Positions 48,920 to 57,362 of a stretch of 64,000 nucleotides of DNA are shown here, in pieces; position 1 is the first letter of the stretch; each line of letters begins with the position of its first letter. The notes beneath the pieces are model-generated. The model was given only the letters and a program-made list of their open reading frames with translations. It ran no database searches and had not been told where the DNA came from. Made by a program: the position numbers and the translations under genes. Source of the stretch: Rariglobus sp041662485 (GTDB taxonomy: Bacteria; Verrucomicrobiota; Verrucomicrobiia; Opitutales; Opitutaceae); NCBI GenBank assembly GCA_041662485.1, contig JBAZSJ010000012.1:49098-113097 (forward strand), given 5' to 3'.

Positions 48920-49540
48920 ATGACACGTCCTCCTCGTATCGGCATCGGTGGTCCGGTTGGTTCCGGTAAGACGATGCTTTGCCTTAAACTCTGCCAGAAG
49001 CTGCGCGAACGTTACTCGATGGCCGTCGTGACGAACGACATCTACTGCTCCGAGGACGCGCAGTTTCTTGTGCAGCAAAGCGCGCTGCCGACCGAGCGCA
49101 TCGCCGGGGTGGAGACCGGCGGTTGTCCGCATACCGCGATTCGCGACGACACGACGATGAACGAGCAGGCGTGTCGGGCGCTGGAGACGAAGTTTTCCGA
49201 CCTGCAACTTGTGCTGGTCGAGAGCGGCGGCGACAATCTCACGGCGACGTTTTCACCGGAGTTGGTGGATGCGTTCATCTACGTGATCGACGTGGCCGAG
49301 GGAGACAAAATCCCGCGCAAGGGCGGTCCGGCCATCCGGCACAGCGATCTGCTCATCATCAACAAAATCGACCTCGCGCCGCTCGTGGGCGCCGACCTGG
49401 GCGTGATGGATCGCGATGCGAAGATCCAGCGCGGGGCGAAGCCGTTTTTGTTCTGCGATCTCAAGCGTGAGCACAACCTCGACGCGGTCATCGCGTGGAT
49501 CGAGCACGCGGTGTTGTTCGCCCAGAAAGCGAAAAACTGA
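48920..49540 (+). CDS. ureG: Urease accessory GTPase UreG
   Basis: SIMIBI GTPase that powers nickel insertion. P-loop GGPVGSGKTMLCL (about 8-20), ETGGCPHTAIRDD, VESGGDNLTATFSPEL and NKIDLAPLVGADL. 206 residues from ATG 48920, 10 bases after the ureF stop. Its stop overlaps the ureD start (TGATG). Confidence 0.97.
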   Translation: MTRPPRIGIGGPVGSGKTMLCLKLCQKLRERYSMAVVTNDIYCSEDAQFLVQQSALPTERIAGVETGGCPHTAIRDDTTMNEQACRALETKFSDLQLVLVESGGDNLTATFSPELVDAFIYVIDVAEGDKIPRKGGPAIRHSDLLIINKIDLAPLVGADLGVMDRDAKIQRGAKPFLFCDLKREHNLDAVIAWIEHAVLFAQKAKN

Positions 49541-50355
49541 TGGCCGATTTTCACGGACAACTTTCTCTGCGTGCGGAGGCGCGCGACGGTCGCACGGTGC
49601 TGGCGGCGCAGGCGTTTCGCGCGCCGTTCCATGTGAGCAAGCCCTACTGGGATGCGGATACGGAGACGTTGCTCGTGCAGGTGGTGAATCCGACGGCGGG
49701 GATTTTGTCGGGGGACAAACTTGAGTCGGATATCGCGGTGGACGAGGGCGGGGCGCTGCTGGTGACGACGCCGAGCGCGAGCCGGGTGTTTCAGATGCGC
49801 GGTGGTTCGGCGGAGTGCAGCCAGCATTTTTTTGTGACGCGGGGCGGCTGGCTGGAAGTGATGCCGGAACCGCTGGTGCCGCATCGCGGTTGTCGTTACC
49901 GGCAGGTCACCCGCATCGAGGTGGAGGCCGGTGGAGGGTTGTTTTTTGCGGATATGCTCATGCCGGGGCGAGTCGCACACGATGAGGCGTGGGTTTGGGA
50001 CGATCTCTGTCTGGAGGTAGATGTGCGGCAGGCGGGAGAACTGGTTTTGCGCGAGCGATTTCACCCCTCGGGCGAGGAGCTGAAGGCAATGGCCGCTTTG
50101 ATGGGGTCGGGGCCGGGGGCGTGTTTTGGCAATGCGGTGCTGATCACCGAGGAGACGGACGCCGGCTGGCGTGATGCGGTTCACGCGTTGCAGGGCGACG
50201 GGTTGTGGGTGGGCGTGAGCCGACTCCGCAAAGGCGGCTGGAGTCTGAAATTTGTGGCGACGGATGGGGTGCGTTTGCGGAAGGGCTTAAAAGAAACGCG
50301 CCGACTGTTGTCGGCGCGTTTTCCTCATCTGGCCTGCGATGCGCGCAAGCTGTAA
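49540..50355 (+). CDS. ureD: Urease accessory protein UreD (UreH)
   Basis: Scaffold for UreF/UreG on urease. VVNPTAGILSGDKLESDIAVD, TTPSASRVFQM and the end ACFGNAVLITEE are family-like. 271 residues from ATG 49540 overlapping the ureG stop. Near the 3' end (50294-50321) the coding strand carries a 12-base perfect hairpin followed by T, unusual inside a gene. Last of ureEFGD. Confidence 0.93.
   Translation: MADFHGQLSLRAEARDGRTVLAAQAFRAPFHVSKPYWDADTETLLVQVVNPTAGILSGDKLESDIAVDEGGALLVTTPSASRVFQMRGGSAECSQHFFVTRGGWLEVMPEPLVPHRGCRYRQVTRIEVEAGGGLFFADMLMPGRVAHDEAWVWDDLCLEVDVRQAGELVLRERFHPSGEELKAMAALMGSGPGACFGNAVLITEETDAGWRDAVHALQGDGLWVGVSRLRKGGWSLKFVATDGVRLRKGLKETRRLLSARFPHLACDARKL
50294..50322 (+). 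terminator. Terminator-like hairpin inside the 3' end of ureD
   Basis: AAACGCGCCGAC / GTCGGCGCGTTT, loop TGTT, then TTCC. 12-base perfect stem ending 34 bases before the ureD stop codon. The T-run is short (four T), so strength as a terminator is uncertain. Confidence 0.5.
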
Positions 50356-50356
50356 A

Positions 50357-50414
50357 GTAGACGCAGCATCTTGCCGCGTTTAGTTGAGGAAAAGCGGCGA
50401 GACGCCGCTTCTAC
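50357..50414. repeat. Palindromic repeat, GTAGACGC type, between ureD and hupE/ureJ
   Basis: GTAGACGCAGCATCTTGCCG (50357 on) and GCGGCGAGACGCCGCTTCTAC (to 50414). The arms are more diverged than other copies. It starts after the ureD stop and ends 2 bases before the hupE/ureJ stop. Confidence 0.85.
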
Positions 50415-50416
50415 TT

Positions 50417-51016
50417 TTAGAATGTCAGCATGGCCACTCCCACGAGGGCGATGGCTGCTCCAGCGGTCTGCGGGATGACGGCGGATTTGCGAGCGGTCAG
50501 CTGGCCAAGGCCGAGGCCGGCGGCATGGAGCAGGGAGGTTGCGAGCACGAAGCCGAGGCCGTAGGAGAGGCCGGCGGAAGTCGCGGGCATTTCCGCGCCG
50601 TGGGCAAGGCCGTGAAAGAGGGCGAATACGCCTACGATAGCCATGCTGGCGGCTGCGGGAAGGCGGGCGGCGGTGGCGACGAGCAGGCCGAGCACGAGGA
50701 CGGAGGCGGCGATGCCTTGTTCGGTGCCGGCGATTTGAAGACCACCGTGGCCGAGGACGGCGCCGAGGGTCATCACGCTGACGAAGGCGGCGGGCACGAG
50801 CCAGCGGGCGCGTCCGCCGAGTTGCGCGGCCCAGAGGCCGACGGCGATCATGGCGAGAAGGTGGTCCCAGCCGCCGAGCGGATGGACAAAGCCGCCGCTG
50901 AAATCCCAGCCGAAGCCGTGGTCGCCGTCATGGCCCGGGTGGGCGCTGGCGATGGCGGGCAGGAAGGCGAGGACGGTGCCGAGCTTGAGAAAACGGGAGG
51001 CGAGTCGGGATTTCAT
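50417..51016 (-). CDS. HupE/UreJ-family nickel permease
   Basis: 199 residues with a signal segment (LGTVLAFLPAIASA) then HPGHDGDHGF and the family motif HPLGGWDHLLAMIAVGLWAAQ; about six membrane helices. The HP/H motifs bind nickel (or cobalt). Convergent to ureD and next to the urease accessory genes, so it probably supplies nickel for urease. ATG 51016 chosen for the signal; an open frame continues upstream without support. Confidence 0.9.
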   Translation of the reverse strand: MKSRLASRFLKLGTVLAFLPAIASAHPGHDGDHGFGWDFSGGFVHPLGGWDHLLAMIAVGLWAAQLGGRARWLVPAAFVSVMTLGAVLGHGGLQIAGTEQGIAASVLVLGLLVATAARLPAAASMAIVGVFALFHGLAHGAEMPATSAGLSYGLGFVLATSLLHAAGLGLGQLTARKSAVIPQTAGAAIALVGVAMLTF

Positions 51017-51092
51017 GATTTCATGACAGCAACCTGTAGGCCAACTCTCCAAGGTCATCCACCAATCCAACCGAGTAGTCCGCAGATCATAC

Positions 51093-51326
51093 TCAGCCTG
51101 CCTTTTCGGAGAGACTAACCAATGCAGATCCAGACGCGGATGGAGTCTCGGAAAAGCTGATGAGAGAATTCTGCCCATACTTCCTCAAAATTTGCCGAAC
51201 GCGTTCTTCGGAAAGCTTGGTCTGCCGTGCGATGCCACTGATGGTTCTCCAAGTATATGCAGGGCCATCCAAAGCTTGGAAAATTTTAATTTCATCTGGA
51301 TCTGTGACTGAGGATTTCCAGTTCAT
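51093..51326 (-). CDS. Small winged-helix-like protein, lower GC
   Basis: 77 residues: ALDGPAYTWRTISGIARQTKLSEERVRQIL reads as a helix-turn-helix (about 18-50). Possible small regulator or protein-interaction domain. Together with the next gene it forms a lower-GC pair between hupE/ureJ and rph, suggesting recent arrival. Start ATG 51326 lies 13 bases from the stop of the neighbour. Family not recognised. Confidence 0.65.
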   Translation of the reverse strand: MNWKSSVTDPDEIKIFQALDGPAYTWRTISGIARQTKLSEERVRQILRKYGQNSLISFSETPSASGSALVSLSEKAG

Positions 51327-51339
51327 GGCTTAAGAAGTG

Positions 51340-51696
51340 TTACTCGGAGGGAGGGGATTTCAAGCATTCCGGCTTAATATTCTGGGCTATCAAATCTTCG
51401 ATTTGGTCTTTTAATGCAGACGGAGATGTTTGAGGCATCGCATGCTCTTCCTTACCATAGAGCAGATTTTTTGGGCTACAAATGGTAAACGCGGTTACAA
51501 TTAGGACCACGCCGGCGAATGCACCTATCATCCACAGAAACCCCGAGTAGCGTTGGCTAGCATCCAGTTGAGCTCCAACCAGCACAATAGACAAGGTCGC
51601 TTCGACAATCAGTAATGCCAACACATAGAATCCCAGAGGTGTGCCGACAGCATTGATAACTTGCGTCCAGAATCCCGGGCTTTTACGAGGAGCCAT
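51340..51696 (-). CDS. Small membrane protein, lower GC, unknown
   Basis: 118 residues. Two hydrophobic helices (about 18-42 and 50-72) and a soluble acidic C-terminal tail (SALKDQIEDLIAQNIKPECL). Codon use is AT-richer than the flanking rph. Immediately upstream of the winged-helix gene (13 bases) and probably co-transcribed. No family recognised. Confidence 0.7.
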   Translation of the reverse strand: MAPRKSPGFWTQVINAVGTPLGFYVLALLIVEATLSIVLVGAQLDASQRYSGFLWMIGAFAGVVLIVTAFTICSPKNLLYGKEEHAMPQTSPSALKDQIEDLIAQNIKPECLKSPPSE

Positions 51697-51705
51697 ATGG
51701 CTTTG

Positions 51706-52461
51706 TTAGTTGTTGGCCAAAAGGTGGCGAGTTAGAAATTGTGTCTGGAGGGCGTTGATTTCCTTGAGGCCTTTTTGGGCGAGGGCGATGAGGCTGAGGA
51801 GTTGCTCGTGGGTGAAGGTGGCTTCTTCGCCGCAGCCCTGGACTTCGACGAACTTGCCCTGGCCGGTCATCACGACGTTGAAGTCGACCTCGGCGTCCTT
51901 GTCTTCGACGTAGGGGAGGTCGAGGAGTTCGCGGCCGTCGTAGAGGCCGACGCTGACGGCGGCGACGGAGTCGGTGAGCGGGTTTTCGGGAATGCGCTTG
52001 GCGTCGAGGAGCGTCTGGATGGCGAGGCGGGCGGCGAGATAGGCGCCGGTGATGGAGGCGGTGCGGGTGCCGCCGTCGGCCTGGAGGACGTCGCAGTCGA
52101 TCCAGAGGGTGTTTTCGCCGAGTTTTTTGAGATCGAGGACGGCGCGGAGGGAGCGGCCGATGAGGCGCTGGATTTCGACGGTGCGGCCGTCGAGCTTGCC
52201 GCGTGAGATGTCGCGCTGCTTGCGTTCGTGGGTGCTGTAGGGAAGGAGGGAGTATTCGGCGGTGAGCCAGCCGCCGGGAACGCGCTGCTGTTTCATCCAC
52301 GCTGGGACCTTTGGCTCGATGGTGGCGGCGCAAATGACGCGCGTGGTGCCGAAGGACACGAGCACCGAGCCGGTGGCGTGCGGGGCGATGTTGGCCTCGA
52401 AGGTGATGGGGCGGAGTTGGTCGGGCTTGCGGCCGTCGGCGCGGAGGGCGGGGGAGGACAT
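51706..52461 (-). CDS. rph: Ribonuclease PH
   Basis: 3'-5' phosphorolytic exonuclease trimming tRNA ends. MSSPALRADGRKPDQLRPIT, SVLVSFGTTRVICAATIE, the phosphate-binding Arg region RGKLDGRTVEIQRLIGRSLR and DCDVLQADGGTRTASITGAY. 251 residues from ATG 52461; an upstream in-frame open stretch has no support. Divergent from aroB. Confidence 0.96.
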   Translation of the reverse strand: MSSPALRADGRKPDQLRPITFEANIAPHATGSVLVSFGTTRVICAATIEPKVPAWMKQQRVPGGWLTAEYSLLPYSTHERKQRDISRGKLDGRTVEIQRLIGRSLRAVLDLKKLGENTLWIDCDVLQADGGTRTASITGAYLAARLAIQTLLDAKRIPENPLTDSVAAVSVGLYDGRELLDLPYVEDKDAEVDFNVVMTGQGKFVEVQGCGEEATFTHEQLLSLIALAQKGLKEINALQTQFLTRHLLANN

Positions 52462-52572
52462 TGGGGAGAACGGTAGTAAGCGGACGGTTGACCGCCATAG
52501 AGAAATGCGGGGTATGCGGAAGACCTGCGCCGCGAGATTGACCCGGTGGAGGTAGGCGCATTTAACCCGTTC

Positions 52573-53658
52573 ATGGTTGAAAGCCTTACGGTCAATCTCG
52601 GCGAACGCAGCTACCCGATTTGTTTCGGGGTGGACGTGGCGTCCGCCGTGCGCGTGCAGGTGAACGCGCTGATCGGCGAGGGGCGCAAGGTCATGGTCGT
52701 GACGGACCGGAATGTCGCCCACCTGCAACTGGACGCGTTGAGGGACATGTTCGGGGGGCAGCCGACGCTGGTGCTCGATCCGGGCGAGGAAACGAAGTCG
52801 CTGCGAGAGCTGGGCCGCGTGCTGGATTTTCTGGCGGAAAACCGGGTGGACCGCGGCGGTGTGCTCTTCGCGGTAGGCGGCGGCGTGATCGGTGATCTCG
52901 CCGGATTTGCGGCGGCGTCCTACCTACGCGGAATCGAATTTTATCAGGTGCCCACGACACTGCTCGCGATGGTCGACAGTTCGGTGGGCGGGAAGACCGG
53001 CATCAATCTGCATGCGGGCAAGAATCTCGTTGGGGCGTTTCACCAGCCTCAAGGAGTGTTCATCGGCACGGGGTTGCTCGCGACTTTGCCGCCTCGCGAG
53101 TTTGCCGCCGGCATGGCGGAGGTGATCAAGACGGGACTGCTGGGCGACGCCGACCTGTTCGCGCAACTCGAACACGCGGCGCTGACGGTGAACAGTCCGG
53201 CGCTGGCCCCGGTGATCCGTCGTTGCTGCGCGCTCAAGGCCCGCGTCGTCGAGGCCGACGAGCACGAGACCGCCAAGGAAGGCGGGCGTGCGCTGCTGAA
53301 TCTTGGACATACTTTCGGGCATGCCATCGAGCAGGTGACGGGCTATGGTGCCTATTTGCATGGCGAGGCTGTAGCCATCGGACTGGTCGCGGCGGCGCGG
53401 TTGTCGCAGAAGCTGGGTTACCTTGATGCCGGCTCCGAGGCGCGGGTCGAGGCGGTCGTCAAGGCTCATGCCCTGCCGGTGCGGTTGCGCGAGCCCTTGC
53501 CGTTGCCCGGGCTCATGATGGCGATGGCGCGCGACAAGAAGGTGCGCGCCGGGGCGCTGCGGTTCGTGGTGCTTAAATCTCTGGGCGTGGCGGCTACGCA
53601 GGGAGGCGTGGACGTCGCGCTGGCCGAGCGGAGCTTTCGCGAGGTGGGCGCGGTTTGA
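52573..53658 (+). CDS. aroB: 3-dehydroquinate synthase
   Basis: Second step of the shikimate pathway (DAHP to 3-dehydroquinate, NAD and zinc dependent). VTDRNVAHLQLD, FAVGGGVIGDLAGFAAASYLRG, VPTTLLAMVDSSVGGKTGIN and the zinc-ligand GHTFGHAIE. 361 residues from ATG 52573 (MVESLTVNLGERSYPI). Heads a run of same-strand genes through infC. Confidence 0.96.
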   Translation: MVESLTVNLGERSYPICFGVDVASAVRVQVNALIGEGRKVMVVTDRNVAHLQLDALRDMFGGQPTLVLDPGEETKSLRELGRVLDFLAENRVDRGGVLFAVGGGVIGDLAGFAAASYLRGIEFYQVPTTLLAMVDSSVGGKTGINLHAGKNLVGAFHQPQGVFIGTGLLATLPPREFAAGMAEVIKTGLLGDADLFAQLEHAALTVNSPALAPVIRRCCALKARVVEADEHETAKEGGRALLNLGHTFGHAIEQVTGYGAYLHGEAVAIGLVAAARLSQKLGYLDAGSEARVEAVVKAHALPVRLREPLPLPGLMMAMARDKKVRAGALRFVVLKSLGVAATQGGVDVALAERSFREVGAV

Positions 53659-53703
53659 TTCCGCGCTTCCGTCCACGGGTTGTTTCACGATAGCATCGTT
53701 TCC

Positions 53704-54336
53704 ATGTCGGCCATCGATGAAGGCATTGTCCGGGAATACTTTGAACAAAACGGATTTCTTGTGCGCCAGGTGCGCAAGTATCAGGTGTCGGCGCGCAAGA
53801 AGACCGGCGACGAGGAGATCGACCTGCTCGTCTATAATCCGGCGTGGCGGCGCGGCTCGAAGCGGCCGGACTTCTTTCTTTTTTCCAACGAGCTGCCGCT
53901 TGTGCACCGCGCGATGATCGCGGTGAAGGGCTGGCACACGGGCGTGTTTACGCCGAACATGCTGAAGAGCTCGCCGGAGATCTTCCGGTTTCTTGAGGAC
54001 AACGTCCTCAAGGAGGCGACGCGGTTTTTCCCTTCCGACGCCGATGCCGGCGAGGGCGACGACCTCACGAAAATTCTCGTGCTGCCGAGCCTGCCCACGC
54101 AGGAACCGTTTCGTTCGCAGAGCGTGGAGCTGCTCAAGGAGCGCGGGGTGGACGCGATCATCTCCTTCCGCTCCATGCTGCTCGACCTGGTGGACAAGGT
54201 GGAGATCAACCGGAACTACGGGAAGAGCGACACGCTTCAGGTCATGCGGATTTTGAAAAACTACGACTTGCTGAAGGACGCCCAGCTTGACCTGCTGAGC
54301 GAACGCGCGACGCCGGTGCGGCGCGCCAAATCCTGA
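53704..54336 (+). CDS. Conserved protein of unknown function, nuclease-like motif possible
   Basis: 210 residues from ATG 53704 (MSAIDEGIVREYFEQNGFLV). The stretch DEEIDLLVYNPAWRRG followed by HRAMIAVKGWHTG resembles the Asp...x-x-Lys strand pair of PD-(D/E)xK folds, though the Glu/Asp before xK is Ala, so catalysis is doubtful. The C-terminal part (KILVLPSLP, VDAIISFRSMLLDL) looks like an alpha/beta domain. It sits between aroB and lpxA with only 4 bases before lpxA. Function unknown. Confidence 0.7.
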   Translation: MSAIDEGIVREYFEQNGFLVRQVRKYQVSARKKTGDEEIDLLVYNPAWRRGSKRPDFFLFSNELPLVHRAMIAVKGWHTGVFTPNMLKSSPEIFRFLEDNVLKEATRFFPSDADAGEGDDLTKILVLPSLPTQEPFRSQSVELLKERGVDAIISFRSMLLDLVDKVEINRNYGKSDTLQVMRILKNYDLLKDAQLDLLSERATPVRRAKS

Positions 54337-54340
54337 TTTC

Positions 54341-55099
54341 ATGAGCATTTCCATCCATCCCGCCGCGATCATCGAGGACGGCGCGGTTATCGGCGACGGC
54401 TGCGACATCAAAGCCGGCGCGATCATCGGCAAATACGCCGTGCTCGGCGAACGCGTCACCGTGCATCCTTACGCTGTCATCGGCGGAGACCCGCAGCATC
54501 TTGCGTTTGATCGGGCGACGGTGTCGGGCGTCCGGGTGGGCGACGGCACGGTCATCCGCGAGCACGTCACGATCAACCGCGCCGCGAAGGCCGGCGAAAA
54601 CACCATCGTGGGCGCGCGCTGTTTTCTCATGGCGAACGCGCATCTGGGCCATGACTGCGTGGTGGCGGACGACGTGGTGCTGGCGAACAACGTGATGCTG
54701 GCCGGCCATGTTCATGTGGGTGCGTTCACGTTTGTCGGAGGCGGTGCGGGCGTGCATCAGTTCGCGCGCATCGGCGAGAGTGCGATGATCAGCGGGCTTT
54801 CGCGCATTTCGCGGGATCTCGCGCCGTTCACGATCACGGCCGAGCGCGACGAGGTGTCGGGTTTGAACCTCGTGGGACTTAAGCGGCGCGGATTTTCGAG
54901 GGAGGCGATCGGTGAGCTGAAGACGGCGTTTCGCGCGGTGTATTTTGGTATCGGGAATATCCGTGAACTTGCGGCGGCGCAGTTGGCGGGTGGCGGTTAT
55001 GCGACGGCGGAAGCGCGGCGTTTTTTGGAGTTTTTTGGCGGTGGTAAACGCGGTTTCGCCCGTGCCACGCGGGCGACCACGGAGGAGACGGATGACTAG
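54341..55099 (+). CDS. lpxA: Acyl-[ACP]--UDP-N-acetylglucosamine O-acyltransferase
   Basis: First step of lipid A synthesis, indicating a lipopolysaccharide-bearing outer membrane. Left-handed beta-helix hexapeptide repeats throughout (IHPAAIIEDGAVIGDG, VHPYAVIGG), catalytic His in ANAHLGHDCVVAD, C-terminal helical domain from about 190. 252 residues. Stop overlaps the start of pdxA by 8 bases. Confidence 0.95.
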   Translation: MSISIHPAAIIEDGAVIGDGCDIKAGAIIGKYAVLGERVTVHPYAVIGGDPQHLAFDRATVSGVRVGDGTVIREHVTINRAAKAGENTIVGARCFLMANAHLGHDCVVADDVVLANNVMLAGHVHVGAFTFVGGGAGVHQFARIGESAMISGLSRISRDLAPFTITAERDEVSGLNLVGLKRRGFSREAIGELKTAFRAVYFGIGNIRELAAAQLAGGGYATAEARRFLEFFGGGKRGFARATRATTEETDD

Positions 55100-56015
55100 G
55101 CTCGCATTTACGTGCGGCGATCCGGCGGGGGTGGGGCCGGAGATCATCTCGGCGTGGCTGGCGGTTCACGCGGACGAGGCGCGCAATGTGACCGTGATCG
55201 GTCCGGCGCGGTGGCTGGCGACTTTGCCGGCGGGGGCGGCGAAGCACATGGCGGTCGGTCCGGCGGACTATGCGGCGGTTCCGGGACGTCCGGATGAGGC
55301 CGGAGCACGTGTGGCGCTTGCGGCGCTGGAGGCGGCGGCCGAGGGGTGTCGCGCGGGGACGTGGGCGGGCGTGGTCACGGGGCCGGTGAGCAAGGCGGAG
55401 CTTGCGCGGGTGGGTTATCCGTATCCGGGACAGACGGAATTTTTCGCGGCGCGCTGGGGCGGCGAGCCGGTGATGGCGTTTTGCGGCGGGCGCTTGCGTG
55501 TGGTTTTGGCGACGTGGCATCTGCCGTTGTGCGAAGTGCCGCAGACACTCGGGCCGCAGCTGCTGCGGCGCACCGTGGCGGCGGCGGACGAGCTTGCGAG
55601 GTCGGAGGGCGTCGTGGCGCCGCGCATCGGGGTGTGCGGGTTGAATCCGCATGCGGGCGAGGACGGGCTGCTGGGTGAAGAGGAGCGCGATTTTATCAAT
55701 CCGGCGCTGGGGAAATTGCGCGCGGTTTTCCCTGGGGTTTCGTTTTGCCAGCCGGGCGACACGCTTTTTGGCCGGGCGTTGCGCGGCGAGTTCGACGTGG
55801 TGGTGGCGCTTTACCACGATCAGGGGCTGGCACCGCTCAAGGTCATCGATTTCGACGAGGCGGTGAACGTCACGCTGGGGCTGCCTTTTGTGCGCACGAG
55901 TCCGGATCACGGCACGGCCTTCGGCATCGCCGGCAAGGGCGTCGCGAGCGGCAAGAGTTTTGCCAACGCCGTGACCGTGGCGCGGCGCTTGATAAACGCG
56001 CGGGCCGGGCAATAG
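55092..56015 (+). CDS. pdxA: 4-hydroxythreonine-4-phosphate dehydrogenase
   Basis: Step of pyridoxal-5'-phosphate synthesis (deoxyxylulose-dependent route). MTRLAFTCGDPAGVGPEII, TGPVSKAELARVG, YHDQGLAPLKVIDFDEAVN (metal ligands His/Asp) and RTSPDHGTAFGIAGKG. 307 residues. ATG 55092 overlaps the lpxA stop; the upstream in-frame stretch is lpxA in another frame. Confidence 0.95.
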   Translation: MTRLAFTCGDPAGVGPEIISAWLAVHADEARNVTVIGPARWLATLPAGAAKHMAVGPADYAAVPGRPDEAGARVALAALEAAAEGCRAGTWAGVVTGPVSKAELARVGYPYPGQTEFFAARWGGEPVMAFCGGRLRVVLATWHLPLCEVPQTLGPQLLRRTVAAADELARSEGVVAPRIGVCGLNPHAGEDGLLGEEERDFINPALGKLRAVFPGVSFCQPGDTLFGRALRGEFDVVVALYHDQGLAPLKVIDFDEAVNVTLGLPFVRTSPDHGTAFGIAGKGVASGKSFANAVTVARRLINARAGQ

Positions 56016-56023
56016 TGGCAGTG

Positions 56024-56428
56024 ATGTCTGCCGCCACTGAAACCGTTTCCGCCGCCGTTCCTCCGTCCGCCGCCCTCCCCGATGGGGTGAGGGAGGGCAA
56101 CGAGAACCTTGTGCGCCTGACGGAGCCGGCCGGGGCCAAGGTGCGCGCCTTGGTCGCACGCGAGCAGCAGGGCGGCTTGCTACGGGTCGCCATCACCGGA
56201 GGCGGGTGCAACGGCCTGAGCTACAAGATGAAATTCGTGTCCGAGCCGCGCAAGGGGGACATTCTTGTCCAGTCGGCGGGAGTCCCCGTGGTGGTCGATG
56301 CCAAAACGGCCCTTTATCTCAAGGGCACGGTCCTCGACTATTCGAACAAACTCATCGCGGGCGGCTTCAAGTTCTCCAACCCCAACGCCAAGGCCAGCTG
56401 CTCGTGCGGCGAGAGTTTCAGCGTATAA
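56024..56428 (+). CDS. A-type iron-sulfur carrier (IscA/ErpA/HesB family)
   Basis: 134 residues with a low-complexity N-terminal 25 residues and then LTEPAGAKVRALV, the first Cys in ITGGGCNGLSYKM and the C-terminal pair CSCGESFSV; these three Cys bind or pass on the Fe-S cluster. ATG 56024 lies 8 bases past the pdxA stop. Which member (erpA or iscA) cannot be told here. Confidence 0.93.
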   Translation: MSAATETVSAAVPPSAALPDGVREGNENLVRLTEPAGAKVRALVAREQQGGLLRVAITGGGCNGLSYKMKFVSEPRKGDILVQSAGVPVVVDAKTALYLKGTVLDYSNKLIAGGFKFSNPNAKASCSCGESFSV

Positions 56429-56534
56429 AACGGGCCCGTTTGCGTCATCTGGCGGATAGGCGCACTTCGTGATTGTCTTCCCCCGTGGCCTCGGCGAAAC
56501 CTTTGGGCGCTCTCACACTGCAACCTCCTTATTG

Positions 56535-57209
56535 ATGGCCAATTCGTTTTCTTCGTCGGGCGGCAACCGCCCAGGTTACTATCAGCGTCGCAACAGCGAC
56601 CCTTTCGCACACATCCGTCGCAACGCTCGGATCAAGGAGCCGGAAATCCGGGTCATCAGTCCCGAAGGCAAGCAGCTCGGCATCATGCAGACCGAGCGAG
56701 CGCTCGCGCTTGCGCAGCAGTTCAACCTCGACCTCGTCGAGATGGCCGCGACCGCCAAGCCGCCCGTCTGCCGCATCATGGATTTCGGCAAATACATCTA
56801 CGAGGAGCAGAAGAAGGCCAGCCACGCCAAGTCGACGGCGACCAAGCTGAAGGAAATCGAGTTCACGCCGCGCATCGCGGGCGGCGATTTCATGACCAAG
56901 ATCCGCCACGCCGAGGAGTTCCTCGACCATGGCAACAAGGTTAAGCTCCGCCTCAAGTTTCGCGGACGCGAGATGGCCCACACCGAGATCGGCTTCGCGC
57001 TCATGCAAAAGGCGCTCGCCGAACTCGAAGGCATGGGCCACCCCGACAACCAGGCCAAGCTCATGGGCAAGCAGATCAACGTCATGCTGACCCCGCTGCC
57101 CGAGAACAAACGGAAGCGCAAATACACCCTGGAGGCCAACGAGCAGGCGATCGACGACACCGGTTCCGACACGGGGCCGGAAGAGGACGAAGCCCAGGCC
57201 CAGGCCTGA
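56535..57209 (+). CDS. infC: Translation initiation factor IF-3
   Basis: Binds the 30S subunit and checks start-codon pairing. RVISPEGKQLGIMQTERAL, the linker FGKYIYEEQKKASHAK and KIRHAEEFLDHGNKVKLRLKFRGRE are family blocks. 224 residues from ATG 56535 (MANSFSSSGGNRPG), with a Ser/Gly-rich lead and an acidic tail (GPEEDEAQAQA). rpmI and rplT, which normally follow infC, are not next to it here; an amidase gene is. Confidence 0.95.
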   Translation: MANSFSSSGGNRPGYYQRRNSDPFAHIRRNARIKEPEIRVISPEGKQLGIMQTERALALAQQFNLDLVEMAATAKPPVCRIMDFGKYIYEEQKKASHAKSTATKLKEIEFTPRIAGGDFMTKIRHAEEFLDHGNKVKLRLKFRGREMAHTEIGFALMQKALAELEGMGHPDNQAKLMGKQINVMLTPLPENKRKRKYTLEANEQAIDDTGSDTGPEEDEAQAQA

Positions 57210-57362
57210 GCCGTATCCATGCAGCCGGCAGGGTCCTATCGAGGTAATCTGGCGGCACCTTTCAGAGTGCGTCATCCGCTTGAAATACCCACGGGTATTC
57301 CTCGGGATTCCTCCTCTGAAATGCACTCGCCATCTCACCCCGCTACTCCGCCTTCCGACTGC

